Source: Bacteroidales bacterium (GTDB lineage: Bacteria > Bacteroidota > Bacteroidia > Bacteroidales > F082). Taken from it: 5,288 nucleotides of DNA. The notes under the pieces are model-generated. The model saw only the letters and a program-made list of their open reading frames with translations, did not search any database and was not told the DNA's origin. Shown here piece by piece: positions 1 to 5,288 of the stretch. The stretch's first letter is position 1. Each line of letters starts with the position of its first letter. A program made the position numbers and the translations under genes. Where the stretch lies: NCBI GenBank assembly GCA_017428285.1, contig JAFRRE010000093.1, positions 1-5,288 on the forward strand, in the 5' to 3' direction.

Positions 1-93
1 ACAGATACTACCGCTCTGAAAACCTTGTTCGGCTTATCTAACTTCAACAATGTCAAAGAACAAATTGATAATAGTGAACTGTTATTATTTTAA
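1..93 (+). CDS. C-terminal fragment of a gene, probably IS4-family (DUF4372-type) transposase
   Basis: An open frame runs from the first base of the window to a TAA at 91-93, giving 30 residues. The gene starts outside the window. The visible tail contains ALKTLFGLSNFNNVKEQ and ends SELLLF. This resembles, from memory, the C-terminus of Bacteroidetes IS4-family transposases with an N-terminal DUF4372 domain, which tend to end in an L-x-x-LF...FNxVKE...LF pattern. No catalytic DDE residue is visible because those lie upstream. The sequence after the stop turns A/T-rich and carries short inverted repeats, as expected at the end of an insertion sequence. The gene converges on the ATPase gene, with 97 bases between the two stops. 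The reading frame itself is fairly likely; the transposase identity is an inference from a short tail and could be wrong. Confidence 0.5.
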   Translation, partial: TDTTALKTLFGLSNFNNVKEQIDNSELLLF

Positions 94-142
94 GTTATAC
101 ATTCAAATTTAAACCGTCCAATTTTTTAGTGGACACTAATGG
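94..142. mobile_element. possible right end of an IS4-family insertion sequence
   Basis: This A/T-rich stretch directly follows the putative transposase stop. It contains GTCCA at 116-120 and TGGAC at 130-134, a 5-bp inverted repeat around a 9-base A/T-rich loop, and then ACTAATGG at 135-142. CTAATGG at 136-142 recurs inverted as CCATTAG at 174-180. Read from the other strand, the stretch starts with a CATTAGTGTCCACTAAA-like sequence, which would suit a terminal inverted repeat. The other end of the element lies outside the window, so neither the exact boundary nor a target-site duplication can be established. The call rests mainly on the adjacent transposase-like tail. Confidence 0.3.
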
Positions 143-190
143 GAATGCGTCAAAAAAATAGCCTTACAAACGTCCATTAGACCGACTTTT

Positions 191-1456
191 TCATTGTTGC
201 TCCAAAGAAACACTCCACTTCGCCACAGGCACAACATTTATCCTATAACCGTCTTTCTCTATGCTGCGTTCCTCGTTGTTCGTCACGATGACAAGGGTGC
301 TGCAATTCAGTTCTTCTGCACATTCAAGGAGGCTGTCCACTTCCCGCTTTTCTGTCTTGGCATTGCTCATATCATAGCAAACCTGTACCAATCGATCTAT
401 ATGAGCGCCCTTGCGCAAGACGAAATCCACTTCCTTATCATTGCGCGAACGATAATAAAACATGGTCTTATCGGTGTCATACCCTTGCCTCAGCAGCTCG
501 ACGAATACCTGGTTTTCGAGCAAACGTCCAAGGTTGTCACTCAAAGAGAAGGCTTTGGCAGCAACAAAACCATTGTCAACTACATAGACTTTACGAGGCG
601 CCTTTTTCATCAACTTGAGCTTGTTGTTATAACGCGGCAGATAATAGAACAGGTAAGGCTCATGCAAATAGTCCATGAACTTTTTGGTCGTGTTGACGCT
701 GGAGAAGCCTAATTCTTCCGTCAACTCATTGGCACTTACAGGATTGCAGAAATTGGAGACCAAATACAGAGCCAGGTCGTTTAAGTCCGTGACGTTTCTG
801 ACACTATGGCGTTTTGCTACATCCTTCCACACAATGGAATCAAACAAGGTATCAAGGTAGGTACGTGTCAACTGGCGCGATGCCACCACCTCAGGATAGC
901 CGCCATTCCTCAGATAGTCGTCCATCAGCGCAGAGGCGTCTGCTTGTTGTTCATGATTCAACTTACTGAGGTCCAGTTTATTCCAGTCGAAAAACTCCTC
1001 AAGGCTGAAAGGCAACATTTCAACTTTCAGGTACTTCCCCGTCAGCGCCGTAGCCATCTCACTTGATAGCATCTTGGCATTGCTTCCCGTAATGACAAGG
1101 TTTTTCCCCAACCTGTAAAGCTCGCTGACCCACAAATCCCACGCGTCAAGGTTTTGGACCTCATCGAGCAAGAGGTACTCGTAACCCGGGTACACGTCAT
1201 CCAGCATCCGCATAACAAGGTTGGCATCCCAAGTATCCAACAGCTGCTGACTATCGAAGTTCAAATAGGCAAAATTCCGATTTCGCAACATCAGCAAAGC
1301 CTGCGTAGATTTGCCCACACGCCGAGGCCCCGTTATCAACTTGATAAGGTGGCTGTTCAGCAACAAATCCATATCTTGGTTGCTCCGGCGTTCCAGATAA
1401 GTACGCGAAAGCAGTTCATCACGCTCTTTTCGTTGATTCTGAAGGATAGTCTTCAT
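191..1456 (-). CDS. AAA+ ATPase of the AAA_14/DUF4143 family
   Basis: This is a complete 421-residue protein, close to the usual family length. An N-terminal P-loop ATPase domain has Walker A GPRRVGKST at residues 43-51, Walker B YLLLDEVQ at 94-101 and a sensor-1-like ITGSN at 122-126. It continues into the family-typical TGKYLKVEMLPFSLEEF at 139-155 and NGGYPEVV at 184-191. A middle helical, winged-helix-like segment (about 220-285) leads to a C-terminal DUF4143 region with LENQVFVELL at 313-322 and EVDFVL at 342-347. That region has a PD-(D/E)xK nuclease-like fold in this family, but the usual E-x-K position here reads QVCYD (358-362), so nuclease activity is doubtful. No signal peptide or membrane segment is seen, so the protein is presumably cytoplasmic. 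The ATG is the first possible start because an in-frame TAG lies two codons before it (1463-1465). The gene is divergent from secA and convergent with the fragment at the left edge. The biological role of this multi-copy family is not established; I assign none. Confidence 0.95.
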   Translation of the reverse strand: MKTILQNQRKERDELLSRTYLERRSNQDMDLLLNSHLIKLITGPRRVGKSTQALLMLRNRNFAYLNFDSQQLLDTWDANLVMRMLDDVYPGYEYLLLDEVQNLDAWDLWVSELYRLGKNLVITGSNAKMLSSEMATALTGKYLKVEMLPFSLEEFFDWNKLDLSKLNHEQQADASALMDDYLRNGGYPEVVASRQLTRTYLDTLFDSIVWKDVAKRHSVRNVTDLNDLALYLVSNFCNPVSANELTEELGFSSVNTTKKFMDYLHEPYLFYYLPRYNNKLKLMKKAPRKVYVVDNGFVAAKAFSLSDNLGRLLENQVFVELLRQGYDTDKTMFYYRSRNDKEVDFVLRKGAHIDRLVQVCYDMSNAKTEKREVDSLLECAEELNCSTLVIVTNNEERSIEKDGYRINVVPVAKWSVSLEQQ

Positions 1457-1479
1457 GTTCTTCTATCTTATTTCGCTGA

Positions 1480-1487
1480 CAAAAATA
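1480..1487 (-). promoter_or_regulatory. candidate -7 box for the ATPase gene
   Basis: On the minus strand this reads TATTTTTG, matching the Bacteroidetes -7 consensus TAnnTTTG. It would put transcription initiation roughly 15-20 bases before the ATG at 1456. No clear TTTG -33 box is present 19-21 bases upstream. That position (about 1507-1512) is instead overlapped by the TTTATGCA element at 1503-1510. The promoter may therefore be weak or controlled by a protein binding those repeats. In A/T-rich sequence a single box match can arise by chance. Confidence 0.4.
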
Positions 1488-1502
1488 CTACTTTTTATTC
1501 AA

Positions 1503-1582
1503 TTTATGCATCCTATTGCATAAAATATATACTTTTTTATGCAGTACAGCGTATTTATTGCATAAAATCGGAATATATTGCA
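1503..1582. repeat. cluster of TTTATGCA/TGCATAAA elements, candidate operator
   Basis: Four copies of an 8-bp element alternate in orientation: TTTATGCA at 1503-1510, TGCATAAA at 1517-1524, TTTATGCA at 1536-1543 and TGCATAAA at 1559-1566. The first pair is a perfect 8-bp inverted repeat with a 6-base spacer. The second pair extends to 9 bp (1535-1543 with 1559-1567) with a 15-base spacer. The plus-oriented copies sit in a perfect 13-bp direct repeat, TATTGCATAAAAT, at 1514-1526 and 1556-1568, offset by 42 bp, about four helical turns. A partial copy, TATTGCA, lies at 1576-1582. The cluster lies immediately upstream of the ATPase -7 box, so a regulatory role for that gene is the simplest reading. 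The repeats are directly visible; function is inferred. Confidence 0.7.
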
Positions 1583-1617
1583 CGACAATTCAATCTATTG
1601 TCACCATGAAATCATGC

Positions 1618-1631
1618 AAAGCAGTTGCTTT
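1618..1631. repeat. short dyad upstream of the secA promoter
   Basis: AAAGCA at 1618-1623 and TGCTTT at 1626-1631 form a 6-bp inverted repeat separated by GT. It lies about 45 bases upstream of the secA -7 box, where an activator or repressor could bind. It is short and could be chance. The rest of 1583-1650 holds only another 6-bp inverted repeat (GACAAT 1584-1589, ATTGTC 1597-1602) and no gene that I can support. Confidence 0.3.
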
Positions 1632-1652
1632 ACACTGACTTTTTGTCGCATA

Positions 1653-1685
1653 TTTTCACCAATTCACGGAAAAACACTACCTTTG
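1653..1685 (+). promoter_or_regulatory. probable secA promoter (Bacteroidetes type)
   Basis: TACCTTTG at 1678-1685 is a full match to the Bacteroidetes primary sigma factor -7 box TAnnTTTG and is followed by CA, as is common. The expected -33 region, 20 bases upstream, holds TTTTC at 1653-1657, a degenerate version of TTTG. Initiation is expected near 1690-1693, which gives a secA leader of roughly 65 bases. A better TTTTG at 1641-1645 is too far upstream, with a 32-base spacer, to serve as the -33 box. Confidence 0.65.
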
Positions 1686-1712
1686 CACGAATTTTGCGCT
1701 TGACGCAAACTA

Positions 1713-1747
1713 TTGAATTTTAAATCTTAAATTTTGAATTTTAAATC
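1713..1747 (+). repeat. 14-bp direct repeat in the secA leader
   Basis: TTGAATTTTAAATC occurs perfectly at 1713-1726 and 1734-1747, an offset of 21 bp. The second copy ends nine bases before the secA ATG. The repeat lies inside the predicted 5' untranslated leader. No G-rich Shine-Dalgarno sequence is present, as is usual in Bacteroidetes, where A/T-rich unstructured leaders favour initiation. The repeat could therefore be a translation-enhancing element, a protein-binding site or low-complexity duplication; the sequence alone does not decide. Confidence 0.65.
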
Positions 1748-1756
1748 ACTGAATAA

Positions 1757-4700
1757 ATGGGATTTCTAAAGAAACTCTTCGGCGACAAGGCCTCACGCGA
1801 CAACAAGGCCCTGCAGCCCATACTCGAAAAGACCCTCAAGGCTTACGAACAAATCGAGAAACTCGACATCGACAGCCTGAGACATAAAACCGTAGAATTC
1901 AAGGAATACATCAAGAACAAGACCGCTGCCGAAGTGGCCGAAATCGCCGAGCTGAAAGCCAAGGCCGAAGCCAACTTCGACATGGACCCCGATGAGAAGG
2001 AAAAGCTCTACACCCAGATCGACAAGCTTGAAAAACAGGAGCTTGACCATATTGAAGAAGCACTGAACGATATCCTTCCCGAAGCATTCTCCGTGGTGAA
2101 AGCTGCCGCCAAGTACTTCTGTGAGCACGAGACCGTAGTGGTCACTGCCACCGACCTCGACCGCGAATTGGCTGCCAAATACGAGCACGTCACCATCGAG
2201 GGCGACAAGGCCTACTACAAGAACAGCTGGATGGCTGGCGGTAACATGGTGACCTGGGACATGGTACACTACAACTGCCAGATCATTGGCGGTATCGTGC
2301 TGCACCAAGGCAAGATCGCTGAGATGGCCACTGGTGAAGGTAAGACCCTCGTGGCTACCCTACCCGTCTACCTGAATGCCTTGGCTGGCAAGGGCGTGCA
2401 TGTGGTCACCGTGAACGACTACCTGGCCAAACGTGACTCCGAGTGGATGGGCGCGATGTACGAGTTCCTCGGCCTCACCGTGGACTGCATCGACAAGCAC
2501 GAGCCCAACTCGGCCGCACGTCGCCGCGCATACAACTGCGACATCACCTACGGTACCAACAACGAGTTCGGTTTCGACTACCTGCGTGACAACATGACAG
2601 GCAACCCCGATGAGCTGGTGCAGCGCAAACACCACTACGCCATCGTCGACGAGGTTGACTCCGTGTTGATCGACGATGCCCGTACGCCTTTGATCATCAG
2701 CGGCCCCACACCGCGCGGCGACCAACAGGAGTTCGATGAGCTGAAACCTGATGTCGTCAAGTTGTATGAAGCCCAAAAACGTTATGTGACTTCGATTTTG
2801 GCAGAGGCAAAGAAAATCCTCACCGACCCCAATGCCACCGAGGATGAAAAGAAACACGGTGCTGACCAACTCTTCCGCGCCTATCGTGGTCTGCCCAAAA
2901 ACAACGCTCTCATCAAGTTCTTGAGTGAGGAAGGCATGAAGAGCTTGTTGCAGAAGACAGAGGGCTTCTACATGCAGAACCGCAACGAGAACATGCATAT
3001 CATCGATGATGAGTTGTATTTTGTCATCGATGAGAAACTGAATACTGTGGTCCTCACCGACAAGGGCAGTGAGCAACTGGCACAAGCCTACAACGACCCA
3101 TCTTTCTTCATCATACCCGATGTGGGTGCCGAGGTTGCAGATTTGGAGCACTCCGATCTTAGTAACGATGAGAAAGTGCTACGCAAGGCCGAGCTGATGC
3201 GTAACTTCGCCGAGAAGTCGGAGCGCCTGCACACCGTACAGCAACTGCTGAAGGCCTACACCTTGTTTGAGAAGGATGTCGACTATGTCATCATCGACAA
3301 CAAAGTGAAAATCGTGGATGAGCAGACAGGTCGTATTATGGAAGGCCGCCGTTGGAGCGACGGTCTGCACCAAGCCGTGGAGGCCAAGGAAAACGTGAAG
3401 GTGGAAGCCGCCACGCAGACCTACGCCACCATCACCTTGCAGAACTACTTCCGTATGTACCACAAACTGGCTGGTATGACTGGTACTGCTGAGACAGAAG
3501 CGGGAGAGTTCTGGGACATCTACAAACTCGATGTGGTTGTCATCCCGACCAACCGTCCCATTGCCCGTATCGACCAAGAGGACATGCTTTATAAGACAAA
3601 GCGCGAGAAATATAACGCCATCATCGAAGAAATCCAAAGATTAGTCAGCGAAGGTCGTCCTGTGCTGGTGGGTACCACCTCAGTGGAAGTCTCCGAGTTG
3701 CTGAGCCGTATGCTGACGCGTAAAGGCATTCCGCACAACGTGTTGAACGCCAAGTTACACTTCAAGGAAGCTCAAATCGTCAAAGAAGCTGGTCAGGCAG
3801 GCACTGTGACCATCGCCACCAACATGGCAGGTCGTGGTACCGACATCAAGCTGGGACCTGGTGTGAAGGAAGCTGGTGGTTTGGCCATCATTGGCACCGA
3901 GCGCCACGAATCCCGCCGTGTCGACCGTCAGTTGCGTGGTCGTTCCGGCCGTCAAGGTGACCCAGGTAGTTCACAGTTCTACATCTCCTTGGAAGACAAC
4001 CTGATGCGTTTGTTCGGTTCCGAACGTATGGCCAATATGATGGACCGTATCGGCATTCAGGAAGGCGAAGTCATCCAGCACTCGATGATGACCAAACAGA
4101 TTGAGAAAGCGCAAAAGAAAGTCGAAGAGAACCACTTCGGTGTTCGTAAGCACCTGTTGGAATACGATGACGTGATGAACGCACAACGTGAGGTCATCTA
4201 CAAGAAACGTCGTCACGCCTTGTTCGGAGAGCGTCTCTCCATCGACCTCAACAATATGATGTACGACTTTGGCGAGAAACTCATCGAAGAATTCAAGGAT
4301 TCGAAAGACTACGAAGGCCTCAAGATGGAGTTGCTTTCGAGCATGGGTATCGAGCCTCCTTTCAGCGAAGAAGAGTTTGACAGAAGCAAGACTGATGAAT
4401 TGGCCGAGAAACTCTTCGATGCTGCATTGGAGCATTATAAGGAGAAGGCTCGTATCATCGGTGAAAAGACGCTGCCAGTCATCAAGAACGTGTATGAAAA
4501 CCAGACACATTTCGAGAACATCGCTATCCCGATTACCGACGGTAAGCGTGGCATGAATGTCATCGTCAACCTGAAAAAGGCTGTTGAAAACGGTGCCCGC
4601 GAGGTGAACCTCTGCATCGAGAAGAGCATCACCCTTGGCCTCATCGACAACGCTTGGAAGGAACACCTCCGCGAGCTCGATGACTTGAAGGAATCGGTGC

Positions 4701-5059
4701 AAAACGCCTCCTACGAACAGAAAGACCCGTTGGTCATCTACAAGCTGGAGTCGTTCAACCTGTTCAAGGCCATGTTGGAGAAGATCAACGAAGATGTCAT
4801 CTCCTTCCTGATGCGTGCCGACATCCCGACACAAGACCCGAACACCGTCCGTGAGTCGCGCGGTCCGCAAGGCATCGACAAGTCGAAGATCCGTGAGCAA
4901 CGTCAAGACTTGCTGGCACAGTCGCATAGCGACACGCAGCAGAAGCAAATCACGCAGCCCATCCATGTGGAGAAGAAAGTGGGCCGCAACGATCCTTGCC
5001 CCTGTGGTAGCGGCAAGAAGTACAAGAACTGCCACGGACGTTTGGAGGCGGCTGAATAA
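1757..5059 (+). CDS. secA: SecA, preprotein translocase ATPase subunit
   Basis: SecA is the ATP-driven motor that binds unfolded preproteins and pushes them through the SecYEG channel of the inner membrane. All diagnostic parts are present over 1100 residues. Nucleotide-binding domain 1 has Walker A ATGEGKT (191-197) and Walker B VDEVD (297-301), followed by the [11 protein letters not shown] signature (306-316). The preprotein cross-linking domain spans about 317-500. Nucleotide-binding domain 2 (about 571-775) has [12 protein letters not shown] (689-700) and the arginine-rich [15 protein letters not shown] segment (724-738). The helical scaffold and two-helix finger include [12 protein letters not shown] (800-811) and IDNAWKEHL (963-971). 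A flexible linker leads to the C-terminal zinc motif with C1081, C1083, C1092 and H1093, which in homologues contacts SecB or ribosomes. The extra length over E. coli comes from insertions at about 55-105, 122-171, 317-420 and 915-952, as expected for Bacteroidetes. An in-frame TAA directly precedes the ATG, so the start is secure. The gene appears monocistronic. Confidence 0.99.
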   Translation: MGFLKKLFGDKASRDNKALQPILEKTLKAYEQIEKLDIDSLRHKTVEFKEYIKNKTAAEVAEIAELKAKAEANFDMDPDEKEKLYTQIDKLEKQELDHIEEALNDILPEAFSVVKAAAKYFCEHETVVVTATDLDRELAAKYEHVTIEGDKAYYKNSWMAGGNMVTWDMVHYNCQIIGGIVLHQGKIAEMATGEGKTLVATLPVYLNALAGKGVHVVTVNDYLAKRDSEWMGAMYEFLGLTVDCIDKHEPNSAARRRAYNCDITYGTNNEFGFDYLRDNMTGNPDELVQRKHHYAIVDEVDSVLIDDARTPLIISGPTPRGDQQEFDELKPDVVKLYEAQKRYVTSILAEAKKILTDPNATEDEKKHGADQLFRAYRGLPKNNALIKFLSEEGMKSLLQKTEGFYMQNRNENMHIIDDELYFVIDEKLNTVVLTDKGSEQLAQAYNDPSFFIIPDVGAEVADLEHSDLSNDEKVLRKAELMRNFAEKSERLHTVQQLLKAYTLFEKDVDYVIIDNKVKIVDEQTGRIMEGRRWSDGLHQAVEAKENVKVEAATQTYATITLQNYFRMYHKLAGMTGTAETEAGEFWDIYKLDVVVIPTNRPIARIDQEDMLYKTKREKYNAIIEEIQRLVSEGRPVLVGTTSVEVSELLSRMLTRKGIPHNVLNAKLHFKEAQIVKEAGQAGTVTIATNMAGRGTDIKLGPGVKEAGGLAIIGTERHESRRVDRQLRGRSGRQGDPGSSQFYISLEDNLMRLFGSERMANMMDRIGIQEGEVIQHSMMTKQIEKAQKKVEENHFGVRKHLLEYDDVMNAQREVIYKKRRHALFGERLSIDLNNMMYDFGEKLIEEFKDSKDYEGLKMELLSSMGIEPPFSEEEFDRSKTDELAEKLFDAALEHYKEKARIIGEKTLPVIKNVYENQTHFENIAIPITDGKRGMNVIVNLKKAVENGAREVNLCIEKSITLGLIDNAWKEHLRELDDLKESVQNASYEQKDPLVIYKLESFNLFKAMLEKINEDVISFLMRADIPTQDPNTVRESRGPQGIDKSKIREQRQDLLAQSHSDTQQKQITQPIHVEKKVGRNDPCPCGSGKKYKNCHGRLEAAE

Positions 5060-5074
5060 GCATCCATTACAAGT

Positions 5075-5120
5075 AAGAATCGAGCGGAATTAGGTTTAAT
5101 TCCGCTCGATTCTTGTTTTT
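5075..5120 (+). terminator. intrinsic terminator of secA
   Basis: An 18-bp perfect inverted repeat (arms 5075-5092 and 5097-5114) encloses a four-base GGTT loop. It is followed by G and then five T residues at 5116-5120. The stem includes the G/C-rich core CGAGCGG. It begins 15 bases after the secA stop, as expected for Rho-independent termination. The T-tract exists on one side only, so it should terminate plus-strand transcription and supports secA ending its transcription unit here. Confidence 0.92.
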
Positions 5121-5240
5121 ATGTACAATAGATGGGGGAAAGACGACTTATTGTTCACTTTCGATACTTTTTCCTGTTTTCCGCGATTTTCAGTTGTGAT
5201 TTTATAAGTGCTTAAATTCCAGTAGAATATCTTTCAAGAA

Positions 5241-5272
5241 TTTGCGTTTTTGGGTGTCCCGTGCTATCTTTG
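5241..5272 (+). promoter_or_regulatory. Bacteroidetes-type promoter for the next gene
   Basis: A -33 box TTTG at 5241-5244 and a -7 box TATCTTTG at 5265-5272 are separated by 20 bases, a canonical spacing for the Bacteroidetes primary sigma factor. Initiation is expected around 5277-5281, at the window edge. The preceding stretch, 5121-5240, shows no gene or RNA that I can recognise. This is the best-formed promoter in the window because both boxes match. Confidence 0.65.
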
Positions 5273-5276
5273 CGGC

Positions 5277-5288
5277 ATGTTTGTACGT
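5277..5288 (+). CDS. possible start of the next gene (4 codons)
   Basis: An ATG at 5277-5279 opens a frame reading M-F-V-R to the end of the window. It lies only four bases after the -7 box at 5265-5272, so it would coincide with the expected transcription start and the message would be leaderless or nearly so. The true start may equally lie beyond the window, with this ATG in the leader. Nothing can be said about the product. Confidence 0.2.

Noticed and set aside
143..190. Possible terminator for the ATPase gene
   Set aside because: On the minus strand there is a run of seven T residues at 152-158, but no stable G/C-containing stem directly before it. The CTAATGG/CCATTAG inverted repeat spans a 31-base loop and is not terminator-like.
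194..712. Plus-strand open frame (172 codons) opposite the ATPase gene
   Set aside because: It overlaps the well-supported ATPase on the other strand, has no recognisable domain and is a shadow frame. The same applies to the frames at 675-860, 806-1066 and most of 1154-1609.
1606..1638. Ten-codon open frame MKSCKAVALH upstream of secA, considered as a leader peptide
   Set aside because: It ends about 50 bases before the predicted secA transcription start, so it would not be on the secA mRNA. It has no promoter of its own and no arrest-like motif.
3971..5035. Long minus-strand open frame (354 codons) antisense to secA, with a similar one at 2360-3151
   Set aside because: These lie wholly within secA, which is certain. 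Their translations are rich in V, L, H and D without recognisable motifs, as expected for the reverse complement of a biased coding sequence.
5121..5240. Possible small RNA or short gene after the secA terminator
   Set aside because: I saw no convincing open frame, stem-loop or promoter within it. It reads as ordinary A/T-rich intergenic sequence.

Overview
The window looks like a piece of a Bacteroidales chromosome. Three features support this. First, secA is the enlarged form typical of Bacteroidetes, 1100 residues against about 900 in Escherichia coli. Second, the promoters carry the Bacteroidetes -7 box TAnnTTTG. Third, starts are preceded by A/T-rich leaders without a convincing Shine-Dalgarno sequence. 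A Prevotella-like or related gut/rumen lineage is plausible, but genus cannot be fixed from this sequence alone.

Layout. Positions 1-93 are the last 30 codons of a plus-strand gene cut by the window edge. Its C-terminus resembles Bacteroidetes IS4-family (DUF4372-type) transposases, and the A/T-rich sequence just after it has inverted repeats that could be the end of that insertion sequence. Positions 191-1456, minus strand, encode a complete 421-residue AAA+ ATPase of the AAA_14/DUF4143 family. This is a widespread multi-copy accessory family in Bacteroidetes whose physiological role is poorly defined. Positions 1757-5059, plus strand, encode SecA, the essential motor of the Sec protein-export pathway. 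SecA is followed by a strong intrinsic terminator at 5075-5120. A well-formed promoter sits at the right edge (5241-5272), with an ATG at 5277 that may start the next gene.

The ATPase and secA are transcribed divergently from a 300-bp intergenic region. Its ATPase-proximal part (1503-1582) holds an ordered set of TTTATGCA/TGCATAAA elements in alternating orientation, including a perfect 13-bp direct repeat at 42-bp offset. Its secA-proximal part has a TACCTTTG -7 box at 1678-1685 and, in the probable 5' leader, a perfect 14-bp direct repeat with 21-bp offset.

How the genes work together: there is no sign of a shared operon or pathway. SecA is housekeeping and probably monocistronic here. The ATPase and the putative IS remnant look like accessory DNA lying beside it. 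I found no convincing undescribed multi-gene system. The most interesting unexplained signal is the TTTATGCA repeat cluster upstream of the ATPase.
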